A stretch of DNA of 64,000 nucleotides from Ophiodon elongatus (taxonomy: Eukaryota > Chordata > Actinopteri > Perciformes > Hexagrammidae), in contig JACSYO010000711.1 in assembly GCA_016806645.1 (NCBI GenBank), positions 372,001-436,000 of the forward strand. The letters are read 5' to 3'. The position numbers and the translations under genes are program-made. Below the pieces are notes generated by a model. It was not told the origin of the DNA. It saw nothing but the letters and a program-made list of their open reading frames with translations, and did not search any database. Below, in pieces: positions 23,170 to 33,437 of the stretch. How positions within the stretch are numbered: position 1 is the stretch's first letter; every line of letters starts with the position of its first letter.

Positions 23170-24802
23170 CCCCGCCCAGAAAGACGCCCTCAGACGAGTC
23201 CTGTGTCTCCTCTGAGCCACATCTATTCTGCTCCATCAGCCCCCCCGAGGCCAGATGAGGAGGCGACAGTACGAGGAGGTGACCACAGCAGGAAACAGGG
23301 GGAGAGAAGAGCAAACGAGGAGAGGGGACAGGGCGACGTCCTCCTGCACCGGTGCCACGATTCTGCCACAGACCCGACACCAAAACCTCCCAAAAAGCAA
23401 CCCCCGAAAGACTTGTAGTCATGCCTCATTCCCATTCCTGACTGAATACTCCTCACTCCCCAGTTTCTGCCTCCTCCTAATAGTAAAAACAAATGCTCTG
23501 CTTTCATTTATAGTCATCATTACTATGTTGTTATGAATATTTAGAATTTATTTTGTAATCACTTACACTGGTTATTATATGTCTTAATGGGTCTTTTATT
23601 TGCTTATCTTTTTATTATTTTCCTTAGCACAGAGGACATGTATTTTGAACATTAATACTGGAGAGCGTATACTCACAGCTGCTAATAATTTTATTTTGTA
23701 CCATAGATATGATATTCTAATGTTATCATTGATCTTATTTAGGGGTAAAAGTGGGTTGTCTTGATATCCAACAGAACGACGGTGACAATATCTCACGAAC
23801 GGCTCAAATCAAGTTTTTAGAACCACAGTATGAAATAGACATATGGCTGCAAACATGCAAAGACTATTCACGTCTGAACAACTGCGAGCATGTTTCAAGT
23901 CAGCAACTGTTGACTGATTTTCTCAAAGTCATCAGAAATGTGGAGACTTTCAACAGAAGAAGTTGGTGGAAAGGGTTGTGTCCCCCCCAACATAGACTCA
24001 GGTACACTGAACACAGACCGTCTGTGGACACAAGCTCTGAGCATTACAGGAGAAAACAAATCCTCCGTGGCAACAGGACTCGCTGCTGAAATCGAATCAA
24101 ATTGCTTTAATTGCCCAACACTCGCTATTTTCTGATTGTCAACAAATCCCACGAAAACGCCCAAGTCTGTCTCTCTCAGCTCCAAGCTCATTGGTTCCTA
24201 CTGAAAATTTACTTTTAAAAAAACAAATTGCTCACAAATATATTAATAAAAAGAAGTCATTAATTTGTTACCAGGTCAACACTGTAGTTTTTCTCAAGCA
24301 AACAGGAGGAAATAGTGCATTAGTTTGGGACTATTTGCAGCGGCGGATTAATCTACATTTGGTGCTCTAAAGCAGTGTTTCCCACCTTTTCTTTTTTAGG
24401 GGACACACTTTAATAAAATGACAAACATCTTGACCTGACCATTTCCACATCACCTTATATTACCAGCTGTTTATAAGAGATATACATCTGATAGAGCACA
24501 ACTTTGTTTTATACGTATGTGTTGTTACATACTTTATAAATGAGACCGAATAAATGCATACGTCCTTTAATTTCCTTTAACCTTTCATGTTGGTGTCCGT
24601 GGAGCTCATGAAGAGGCTGCAGTTGTCAGAACGAAACAAACCTCCAGGCTTCCTCACGTGGCTCAAAGCTGCACTGCACACGTACAATTCAGTGGAACAA
24701 ATTCCAGCCACCCTACTAATATCTCCTGCGACCCATCCGGGGGTTCCGACCCGGCCTTTGGGAACCATTGGTCTAGGATGTGTGTGGGATTGAGTCCAAA
24801 TA

Positions 24803-24875
24803 AATGTGTGTGCGTGTGCGCGTGCGTGTGCGCGTGCGTGTGTGTGTGTGTGTGGTGTGGTGTGTGTGTGGATGA
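24803..24875 (+). repeat. (TG)n/(CG) microsatellite
   Basis: GTGTGCGTGTGCGCG then TG repeats between ptprf and the HMG-box gene. Confidence 0.9.
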
Positions 24876-25340
24876 AGGAACATGTCAGCCAGTGTAACAG
24901 TGGCTCACTCATGTGTGTTTAATGGAGCTCTGTGGGCCCAGAGGACGAAGCGCACACAGAACTTGTTGGTTGGGCTCGGCGCGTGGGATTTGTCGACAAG
25001 AAAAAAAACAGATGTTGTAGAATATTAGACTTATTCATATCTGAATTTTCTCTTCAGCTTCAACAACGCTCTGAGTCCCATAATGTCCGACCTGTTGATG
25101 TTTTGAAGCAGAGCTGAATTTGAAAGTATTTGACAGAGGGCTTGGTGGAAATTTAAGAATGTGGGGGCACTATTAGATATTTAAAAAAATGTAAAAAACT
25201 GAAAGTATGATTGGCCAGTCCAACAAAATCACAAAATCACCCTCCCAAAAAAATGTGTCACTCAGCTTTTTGGTTGAAATCAACCAAGCAGATATTTTTC
25301 AATGTGCTCAAACTCCTTTCAGAAAATGAACATCATGTTG

Positions 25341-25456
25341 ATCCACACACACACACACACACACACACTCATCTTATAACCCGCACCTTTCTGTTTGCAC
25401 ACGCGGCTTCACATACGGCACGCGCACACAGACACACTAGAAACCCAGTTCATGAT

Positions 25457-25514
<58 letters not shown>

Positions 25515-25522
25515 ATATTAGG
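25341..25522 (+). repeat. (AC)n then (TA)n microsatellites
   Basis: An AC run at about 25343-25369 and an AT run at about 25457-25519 lie in the ptprf downstream region. Confidence 0.9.
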
Positions 25523-26144
25523 GCGCAGCTGTTTTTTTCACTGTGTTGCAGACGGACAGACTTGGTGGATCTCTGTGTGGCTCTCACCGGATGGGATGAC
25601 AGAGTGGGGGGGTTTTGGATGAAGTGGACCATATACCGGATTAATTTCATAGAGGGGTCCTATCTGTTGTATACATGATCTGTTTTCTATTTGTTAATAA
25701 AAAGCAGACAAAACTGTCTTGAAAACCTTGATGTTAATAAAGTTGAATAACTGGGTTTTTAATAATAATAACGTGGTGGACTTCTTTCCTCTCTCAGCTC
25801 AGCTGTGACTGAGCATTAAAGGAGCCACGTCGGGCTCATTTCTAAGTTCATGTACTTGTATTTTGGGTTTCTGCTAGAACACATTCACATGTTTTAGTGG
25901 TTTATTTTTTAAATACTGAATATAACTGTATTCACCATCTGTCTGAAAAGCTTAGTTTTAGCACATCGCGCTATAGCAGCAGCTTGGGTCCAAGGGAAGC
26001 TGCTGTCAGCTGATGTAAACTGGGACACATTTATAATGTTTTCATATATAAGATGATTTATATGTTGCTCGGTTGATTCACCACTGTTCGGTAATCCTGA
26101 CGGCTTGTTAAGAGCCGTGTGTATTGCTCCATGATTCAAGATGT

Positions 26145-26150
26145 TTTATT
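26145..26150 (-). terminator. Candidate poly(A) signal of the HMG-box gene
   Basis: TTTATT on the plus strand is AATAAA on the minus strand, about 530 bases past the stop. It lies in repeat-like DNA, so usage is uncertain. Confidence 0.35.
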
Positions 26151-26477
26151 GCCACTCCGGTTATACAAGCACAATATGGCAGGCTCCATAAATAGCAGAC
26201 ACAAAGAGACGGATAAAATATAATACAATGTAGTATAATAACAAAACGTAAGAAGCAATCAAAAAATATCCATTTCGGGGAAAAAACAGTAAAAACGTTG
26301 CATTCAAGGTGAAAATATCCATCATAACATGTGTGCAGTGTGGAGACGGAAATGGAAATGCATCATATATGACGTCTATTAGGTTGTGTGAGTTTTTAGA
26401 GGATATATAAAAACTTTACATTTAGATCACTACGCATAGATACATTTACAGAAGGTCATTGTATTCATATGCACCTG

Positions 26478-26590
26478 AGTACCAGGATAAAACCCACGCA
26501 GACACAGGGAGAATATACAAACTCCACACAGACATAAAGGGGGAGGAGTCTGTGAGGCTGCAGTGCTAATCACTGACCCCTGTGTCGCCC
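26478..26590 (-). mobile_element. Reverse-oriented fragment of the SINE-like element
   Basis: Read on the minus strand, it starts GGGCGACACAGG and continues with TTAGCACTGCAGCCTCACAGA and a GTGTGGAGTTTG segment. This parallels the head of the element at 15979. It lies just past the HMG gene stop and probably within its 3' UTR. Confidence 0.65.
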
Positions 26591-26611
26591 TGAAGGGGGG
26601 GAGGGGGATAG

Positions 26612-26647
26612 AGGTAAACACAACGTGTCGACACGTTGTGTTTACCT
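26612..26647. repeat. Perfect 36-bp palindrome, no spacer
   Basis: AGGTAAACACAACGTGTC is followed at once by its exact reverse complement, centred on GTCGAC. It begins 30 bases downstream of the HMG gene stop codon (26678-26680, minus strand). It is therefore likely in the 3' UTR, where it would fold into an 18-bp stem. Confidence 0.97.
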
Positions 26648-26677
26648 GACTCAACAGATGTCAAAGAAAGACCAGGG

Positions 26678-27177
26678 CTAAGGCTCTGACTCCTTCAGTC
26701 TCGCCATCAGGGCTTCCACTTCTTTGGCCAAATCCTCGTCGTCTGACTCCGCTGGTGTATCAAGGGACTCCATCATTTTCTTCATCAGGTCGTCAAAATC
26801 TAGCATCGGTGGAACATCTTCTCTGACATCGGCCAACTCGTTGGACTCTGGCGGCGCTAGTGAAAAGACCGGCCAGAAGGGGACATTGTCATCCATCGGG
26901 TTCTCCATGTAGCTGAAATCCAACATCGGTGGAACATCTTCTCCGACCTCGGCCAACTCGTAGGACTCTGTAGTCTGAGTCGGTGCAGCGAGGGAGTCCA
27001 TCTCTGTGGACTTCGTTGTTGTTGAGTCCAAGCAGAAGGACTCATAGTCATCCACAGTGGTTTTGGTGGATGGCTCCGTCACACATGTGTTTTTGGGAGG
27101 CGGCTCCACCAGTCCTGTGGACACTGAGGTCACACACAGCTCCTTGGCCTGCTGGGTGACCTCTCTCGATGTAGACG
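26678..27177 (-). CDS. HMG gene exon 8: acidic C-terminal domain and stop
   Basis: The acceptor is tggttgtactgcag. It encodes the last 166 residues and TAG. Residues 317-331 and 357-371 repeat ELA(E/D)V(G/R)EDVPPMLDF with 13 of 15 identical. The end DLAKEVEALMARLKESE is a short amphipathic helix candidate. Confidence 0.85.
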
Positions 27178-28420
27178 CTGCAGTACAACCAACAAAAACA
27201 CTGATCAATCCTCTACGACTTGGTAGAACAAGGTAAAAGCTTCTTATTCTATGTATTTTGACTATCTATGATCTATCTCAGTCCAATATGAGCCTGTCAG
27301 GGAGTAGTAATCCCATTTCATTTGAAAACAAGCTGTGATCCTCAGACATATTGTCTTACCTCGGGCCAGTTTGGCGCCGTTGCTCCTGTCCCTCTTTCTC
27401 TTTACTGCCTACACAAAAACAAAGACGTTCGACTTTCCATCAGACATGAGCTGATAAAAACAAGACTCTTTCAGTGACTTTGCTTCATCAGCTCTAGTAT
27501 TCTGGTGTTAGCGGGAGTTTTACATACGTAATTGTTGCCGGGTGTCCAGTCAGGGTGGCACTGGGCATGGAGACGTCTCTCTACGTCGGCCTGTTGGTAG
27601 TACTTGGCCTGCTCATCGTTGGACAGAGACTTCCACTGTGGAAAGAGGACAACATTAATGAGAGCGGGCTCTCACAAACTCCCATGGTGCATTTGTGTCC
27701 TAACAGTTTGCATTAAGACGTGTTCTCTAGTTATTAGACAACAACTGGAAATCATCAAAAGCTGCTGTCAAGATGTGAAGATTTAGAGCGAGAGGAAAGA
27801 GTTTCCTTGGACACTGATCAATAAAGAACCAGCACATCTACAGAGTCTTTTACCAAACTGTCATGAAGGTTGTGCAACATCGAGTGTCTCACAGAGCAAA
27901 CACACGTACCTCCTGTCCCAGGATGGTGTTCACGACTGCACTGCCGCTGGTGTTCATTACGGCCACATAATGTGGTCTCTGCTCCTTCATGAACAACATG
28001 AAGGCGTTGGGCGGCTTCTTGACGTAGGGCCCGTCATGGTGCTGCTCTACACGCTTTCTCTTCCTGTGGGAATACAGAACAAAAGCAGAAGCATTTTAGG
28101 AAGAAACACTGAAGTGAGCAGAACGATACAAGACATGGTGAAATGCATTCTTGTCTGTGCTGTTGTTCATTAAAAAGACGGATTATAATAATATTCATGC
28201 AGGAATCGCGGTAGGCAAATAACAGACACTTCAATCTAACAACAGCTGCAGATAAATTAAATAAAAGGTGAATGTGGCCAGAACAGCAGATCTCACTTAC
28301 TTTGTCTTCACGGTGTTCGGTGCAGTAAGCTGGTACAGCGCCTGTCCATCCGGCCTAGTTCATAGAAAGATTGTGTTTGGAGAAAGAAACAGAAGCTCAA
28401 TGTGTGTGTGTTGTGTGTGT

Positions 28421-28488
<68 letters not shown>

Positions 28489-29831
28489 CTTACAGGTATC
28501 CAACCAAAGGCAGGTTCAGGATCATGTCCTGCTGTGCTGTAACGTTGTTGTGCTGGAGACACAAACACACACAGAGCAGCTGGTTAGAGAAGCTGAACAG
28601 AGTCACCTGTCTACCACGAGATCACCAGAAGAAGAGCTGGACAATCTGACTGGTTCACTGATCCAATTAAGATGAATTAGAAGTTGAACTTGAGCTCAGT
28701 CTGACAAGTCTAACTCTGATGCAGACAGGTCATACATTTATGAATACATTGTTTATTTATCCTAACAAATAAAAATAATAACTTGGGATGAATATTCTCT
28801 AATTCCAGATCTGTAAAAAAATATATTTGTATTATTCCGTCATGCATAAATAATATGCACAAAATTAAACAACCTTTCCATTCTGTCATGTTGTAAGCTA
28901 AGGTAGGGTTTGTAAGTTGTTGAAATCAATTGTAAAAGCTTGCCATTTAAAAATAAATTTCATCTGATGAATCTTTCCTGCAATATTTTTTTTCTTACAA
29001 TATCATTTAAAAAGTCATATCTCTGAGCCTCTGAGATGAAGTGGGAGATTTCCCATAAATTACACTCTTGGATAAATACTTCTGAATTATGACTAATAGG
29101 CAGTTATTAAGCTTATTGATGAGCAGAGTCTTACATGGCTGTTGTACAACTCATTACATTCAACAAAGTGCATTTCCAATAAATCATGTTCTGTCCTGTT
29201 GTCCTCATGCATCCACCATTGATACCAGGGCTGCTACTAATGATCACTTCCATTATTGATTCATCTGTCGTGGGTTTTCTCGACTAATCATTTGTGTGAA
29301 GTTTCAGAATTTCCCAAAGCCCAAGTTGAAGTCTTCAAGACCCCATAATATTCAGAGAGCTAATATTCCCATTTTAAAAAGCTTCAACCGGTGAATTATG
29401 GTCATTGTTGTTTAAAAAATGCAATTAATTGTTTTTCCAAATAGTTTTAGATCGACATTTAATTTCTGGACTAATCCTTCCAGCTCTGACTGCTATCTCC
29501 CCCTAACCTCCTCTTGGTGTCCTACCTGTCCCTGGCTATAGCACCCTGCCTGGCTGTACAGGGGACCTGGCTGCTCCAGGGTCAGTGGTTCTTGGAAGAA
29601 GAAGGGTCCGACATCCTGTCTCTGAGGAGCCATTGATGTCATTGGCTGCTCAGAGGTGTGTGGGGCCGCTTCCAGGAGGGTGCACCAGACCATCCCATCG
29701 GGGACAATAGGATGGGACGGAGGTGGAGGTGGAGGTGGAGGTGGTATTGGATCACTAACCACATCCCCAAGGATGGAAAACAGGTCGTCCAGATCTATTG
29801 TTGGTAAACTCTGATCCATGTTGTAAGACAT
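26678..29831 (-). CDS. Divergent TCF/LEF-type HMG-box protein, seven coding exons, 409 aa predicted
   Basis: Seven exons on the minus strand join in phase: 29831-29526, 28552-28494, 28354-28301, 28063-27910, 27635-27528, 27408-27360, 27177-26678. The box (about residues 153-227) contains YVKKPPNAFMLFMKEQRP, then ILGQEW, then EQAKYYQQADVERRLH. This is the TCF/LEF class of sequence-specific HMG domain, expected to bind and bend DNA in the nucleus. Basic clusters KTKKRKR before the box and VKRKRDR after it are likely nuclear signals. The N-terminus has IDLDDLFSILGD, an acidic/hydrophobic activation-like motif, and nine prolines (30-38). The C-terminus is acidic with a duplicated EDVPPMLDF segment. 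I see no beta-catenin-binding motif and no Groucho-binding motif. Start: ATG at 29831 is the first in the exon; ATG at 29819 (AACATGG) is an alternative with a better context. I cannot name the gene. No homologue is known to me between human PTPRF and KDM4A. Confidence 0.85.
27360..27408 (-). CDS. HMG gene exon 7: basic tail
   Basis: The acceptor is tttttgtgtag and the donor is CGAG|gtaaga. It encodes AVKRKRDRSNGAKLAR, the basic tail that in TCF/LEF contacts DNA and carries the NLS. Confidence 0.85.
27528..27635 (-). CDS. HMG gene exon 6: second half of HMG box
   Basis: A 108-bp phase-0 exon encodes WKSLSNDEQAKYYQQADVER and a segment ending HPDWTPGNNY. It is the counterpart of WHALSREEQAKYYELARKER in TCF/LEF. 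Confidence 0.9.
27910..28063 (-). CDS. HMG gene exon 5: NLS and first half of HMG box
   Basis: The acceptor is attcccacag and the donor is GAG|gtacgt. It encodes KRKRVEQHHDGPYVKKPPNA and FMLFMKEQRPHYVAV, ending NTILGQE. The break just before the box Trp matches my recollection of the TCF/LEF exon boundary. Confidence 0.88.
28301..28354 (-). CDS. HMG gene exon 4 (54 bp)
   Basis: The acceptor is tctatgaactag and the donor is AAA|gtaagt. It encodes PDGQALYQLTAPNTVKT and part of the basic cluster. It joins in phase on both sides. Confidence 0.78.
28405..28488 (+). repeat. (TG)n(AG)n microsatellite inside the HMG gene
   Basis: On the gene's sense (minus) strand this is (CT)n then (CA)n, starting at the donor of exon 3. 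ORFs across it are artefacts. Confidence 0.95.
28494..28552 (-). CDS. HMG gene exon 3 (59 bp)
   Basis: The minus-strand acceptor is tgtgtctccag and the donor is CCT|gtaagt. It encodes HNNVTAQQDMILNLPLVGY plus two bases of Leu. The donor is followed by CT and then a long CA repeat. Confidence 0.75.
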
Positions 29832-29885
29832 TTTGTATGAGGTCTTCCTACACTTAGTTCTCACTTTCAGAATAATTACTTTTAT
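29526..29885 (-). CDS. HMG gene exon 2: 5' UTR end plus N-terminal 102 codons
   Basis: The minus-strand acceptor tcaatgtttcag precedes 29885, and the donor after CAG is gtagga. Coding from 29831 gives LPTIDLDDLFSILGD, a nine-proline run, and FFFQEPLTLEQPGP. The poly-proline comes from a GGTGGA-type repeat on the plus strand, which could vary in length. Confidence 0.8.
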
Positions 29886-29949
29886 CTGAAACATTGATAA
29901 GAATAATAATTACTAATTACTATAATTATAATAAAATAAGATATGTCTG

Positions 29950-30370
29950 GAGGGAGAGTTCCCACTGTAAAATACAATTATGTTTTTTCGACTTCTACTA
30001 CTACAGTTCAAAGGACAATTCTGTACACTTTACTTCACTACACTTATTTAACAGCTACAGGTCCTACTTACTTTGTAGAGAAACATTTTACACAACTTAT
30101 TTAACATGTTACTTTTATGAAACATGATGCATTTTTAAAGAGGGAACAAAGTTACCCAACAATATATAAAGTTTATAATTGCTTTTACCCGCACAGCATG
30201 CTACATTTAAATACAGCTTACATGTTGATGAATCAGTATTAATAATCCAATAATATAAAACATGATACAGAACTTTGAAATGAGCCAATCTGCATGATAA
30301 GTACTTATTTTTGAGTTATTGTACTGATAATACTTCTGTACCTGAATTTCTTCACTGTATTCAACAATTC
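29950..30370. repeat. Dispersed 'TACTTTACTTCACTACA' repeat fragment
   Basis: It carries (GTAC)TTTACTTCACTACA-type words shared, in either orientation, with 31130-31410, 49720-50225 and 55130-55310. It lies in the first intron of the HMG gene. Confidence 0.5.
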
Positions 30371-30523
30371 TTTGAGGTGAACAATTTGACCATTCACAGA
30401 GCAGAGGAAATATGTTGAAGTAAAGTTTATAGAGATCATAAAATCAACTTCATGAGAGTTAGACTTGTACTCTGGGTGAAAACAGACATTTACACTTGGC
30501 TCATGAGCTGTGTGAGTACTTAC

Positions 30524-30610
30524 CTTATTGTTCTCTGACTTTGTGTGTGAAGTGCTTTTCTTCTGAAGAAGATGAGTGGTTCACACGGTGGGGTCATCAG
30601 GTGCAATGAG
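30524..30610 (-). other. Probable 5' UTR exon 1 of the HMG gene
   Basis: A strong donor, AATAAG|gtaagt on the minus strand, ends at 30524. The upstream limit (transcription start) is not visible and 30610 is only an estimate. An ATG at 30597 opens a 25-codon upstream ORF that would stop just after the exon junction. Confidence 0.45.
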
Positions 30611-30760
30611 GAGAGGAGACTCAAACGTCTCTCTTATTGGAACACACGTTCTATGGCGCCTCACCAAACGTTCCGTCCCTGCATAAATTAGAACGTTTCA
30701 TTATGACGTCAGAGCCCACCTTCACCTGGCGGTTCCGAGCTGACGTCACGGGGCGACGCC
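30600..30760 (-). promoter_or_regulatory. Putative promoter of the HMG gene with two perfect CREs
   Basis: Two full palindromic TGACGTCA sites stand at 30704-30711 and 30741-30748, 37 bp apart, in a short GC-richer stretch upstream of the predicted first exon. TGACGTCA is the CREB/CREM/ATF consensus. No clear TATA box is seen. Confidence 0.55.
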
Positions 30761-31129
30761 CCCTCACACAGACGGCAGCACGTAATTAGTGTGAGATATG
30801 TTTATTATTATCACCTGTTATGAACTGGGTCACTGATAAATGTTTGTAATATTGGGTCATGCATTTAGTGCAACTATGACAATACAGCATACATTCATAT
30901 AAATCACAACCACAGCGATGTGTGTACTTTTTAATAAAAGAAAGTAAAAAAATACACCTTCGTTGTCTTCAACAAAATCCATAAATCATAAATCTGACAA
31001 AAGTTGGCCTATGTTACTGGAGAAACCATGAATTACTAAATCTTTCCTCCTGTTGGCAAACTTCAAATTAAACAGCAATCATCTGTACACCAGAATATTT
31101 CTGGGTTTAGTCAAGATATTTTTATTTTC

Positions 31130-31410
31130 ATTTTCAAGTACAAATTCAAGGTACTTTACTTGAGTAACGTTGTACTTCCACTCCACTACATCTCAGAGAG
31201 AAATATTGTACTTTTTACTCCACTACATTTGTCTGACCGCTTTAGTTATGAGTTACTTTGCACATTACAATTTTTCAAACCCTTCCTAACTTCCCAAACT
31301 GAAAAACAGTGTAGTTCAATAAGCTCCACCTTAAACATCTGCAGCAGGAATAATGATCCAAACAGATATACATATTTATTATACATATATAATAAAACAC
31401 TGTAATAATA
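31130..31410. repeat. Dispersed 'GTACTTTACTTGAGTA' repeat
   Basis: It contains TACTTTACTTGAGTAACG, CACTACATCTCAGAG and TTGTACTTTTTACTCCACTACA. This is one of four copies in the window. Confidence 0.6.
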
Positions 31411-31744
31411 ATACATTTCATTTATATAGCGCTTTTCAAAATTCTCAAAGGCACTTTACAAAAATCATTTACAAAAATCATTAATCACTTTACAAAAATC
31501 ATCATCATAAAAGAGCTATACATTAAAAACATGGAACATACAATAGTCATAAATTAAAAGCACTTCTGAAAAGGTGGGTTTTGATTTATGATTTGAATAT
31601 AGAAAGGTCAGTGCAGTCTCGGATGTGTTTGGGGAGAGAGGGAGGGGGCAGCTATGGAGAAGGCTGTGTCCCCCATGTCCGGTGCTTGGTCCTGAGTAGG
31701 ATAGACAGGAGGTTGGCATCAGAGGAGCGGAGCCCACGGGATGG

Positions 31745-31860
31745 AGTGTGGTGGTGGAGCAGGTCGGTGAGGGAGTGTGGTGGTGGAGCAGGTCGGTGAG
31801 GGAGTGTGGTGGTGGAGCAGGTCGGTGAGGGAGTGTGGTGGTGGAGCAGGTCGGTGAGGT
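31745..31860 (+). repeat. Short tandem duplication inside the LINE
   Basis: About four copies of GTGTGGTGGTGGAGCAGG followed by TCGGTGAGGGA. On the LINE sense strand this encodes repeated LTDLLHHHTPSP. Confidence 0.85.
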
Positions 31861-33410
31861 AGGAGGGGGCCTGGTTGTGGAGGGCTTTGTGAGTGAGGAG
31901 AAGGACTTTGTATTGGATCCGTTGTGGGACGGCGAGCCAGTGGAGGTTCTGAGGAACAGGGGTGATGTGATCACGGGAGCTGGAGTGGGTGAGCAGGTGA
32001 GCAGCAGAGTTCTGAATGTATTGACGTTTATTTAGCATTTTGGATGATGTGCCATAAAGAATACTGTTGCAATAGTCAATTCTGGAGGTGATGAAGGCGT
32101 GGATCAGAGTTTCAGCAGCAGATGAGGAGAGTGACGGGCGGAGACAATGTTTTTTAAGTGAAAGAAGGCAGTTCTGGTGATTTGTTTGACGAGATGTTCA
32201 AAGCAGAGGTTGCTGTCAAACATGACTCCGAGGTTGCGGATGTGTGGGGTGGGAGACAGAGTGGAGTTGTCGATGGTGAGGCAGAAGTTGTGACTGGTTT
32301 TAGTGAGGGATTTGGGACCGATGATGATCATGTCAGTTTTATCACAGTTGAGTTTAAGGAAGTTGGTTTGCATCCATGATTTAATCAGTCAGGCAGTTGG
32401 TCAGAGTGGAGTGAGTAGTGGTGGTAATGGCCTCTGTGGAGATGTAGAGCTGGACATCATCGGCGTAGCAGTGGAAGAGGAGACCATGTTGACGTATGAT
32501 ATTACCAAGAGGGAGCAGGTAGAGGATGAACAGAAGAGGACCAAGCACCGAACCCAGGGGGACGCCTTGAGACAGAGGAGCAGTGGAGGAGGTGCAGTTG
32601 TTGATACTGATGAACTGTTGTCTGTTTGTGAGATATGATTTAAGCCAGGAGAGAGCAGTTCCGGTGATGTTGAGGGACGATTCGAGGTGGGAGAGAAGGA
32701 TGTTGTGGTTGATGGTGTCGAAAGCTGCAGTGAGGTCGAGGAGAATGAGAATGTTGAGGTGACCAGAGTCTGAGGAGAGGAGGAGGAATGGGCTTGGAGA
32801 TGGACCATTAAACCTGTTTTCTTGTAGAGTCTTTCGAGCTGGCGCTTAGGGGATTTCTTATGGTGGAGTTCAGGAGTATACCAGGGAGCTGAGTGTGTGA
32901 ATGAAACAGTTTTGGTTTTAATGGGAGCTAGCTGATCAAGTCAGGAGGAGAGTGTGTTATTGTAGTAGTTTACAAGATCGGAGGGATTATCAGACAGCGG
33001 GGGAGGGGAGGCAGACATGGCACTGGCAAGAGAGGCTGAAAGAGTTGTGGGGGCGATAGATTTAAGATTTCTGAAGGATATATTGCGCTTGGCTTTTGGG
33101 ATGGGGACAGGGATGTCAATGTCCATGGTGATAGCCAAGTGGTCAGAGATATTGAGGTTGAGGCTGGAGAGTTGAGGTATTGTGAGAACAGTGGAGCAGA
33201 CCAAATCCAGGATGTGACCTCGGCTGTGAGTGGGGAAGTTGATATGTTGTGTGAAGTTGAAGCATTGTAGCAGCTCCAGGAATTCTGTGGCATATTTACA
33301 GTCAATGTTATCAATGTGGATGTTAAAATCACCTAGGAGGAGAACGGAGGCTGAACATAACTGGGTCAGAAAATAAGAAAAGTCAGAGAGAAAGGAGGGG
33401 TTTGGCTTGG

Positions 33411-33437
33411 GTGGGGGGGGGGGGGTGGGGGGGGGTT
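33411..33437 (+). repeat. Poly-G tract
   Basis: GGGTGGG followed by long G-runs within the LINE endonuclease part. It is a G-quadruplex candidate and a likely sequencing-error site. Confidence 0.9.

Larger units (their letters stand above)
23170..25741 (+). other. ptprf 3' UTR and convergent intergenic DNA
   Basis: No coding exon is seen here. AATAAA hexamers on the plus strand at 24245-24250, 24549-24554, 25696-25701 and 25736-25741 are candidate poly(A) signals for ptprf. I cannot choose among them. Minus-strand ORFs overlapping the last exon are shadows. Confidence 0.4.

Noticed and set aside
22871..23422. 183-codon minus-strand ORF over the ptprf last exon
   Set aside because: It is antisense to the D2 terminal exon and 3' UTR, shows no domain, and the sense exon explains the coding bias.
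25211..25678. 155-codon ORF with an IYIYIY run
   Set aside because: It is created by AC and TA microsatellites in the ptprf downstream region.
32401..32808. Ser/Thr-rich 135-codon minus-strand ORF as a separate gene
   Set aside because: It is an out-of-frame reading of the LINE reverse transcriptase; the adjacent frame shows the YADD motif.
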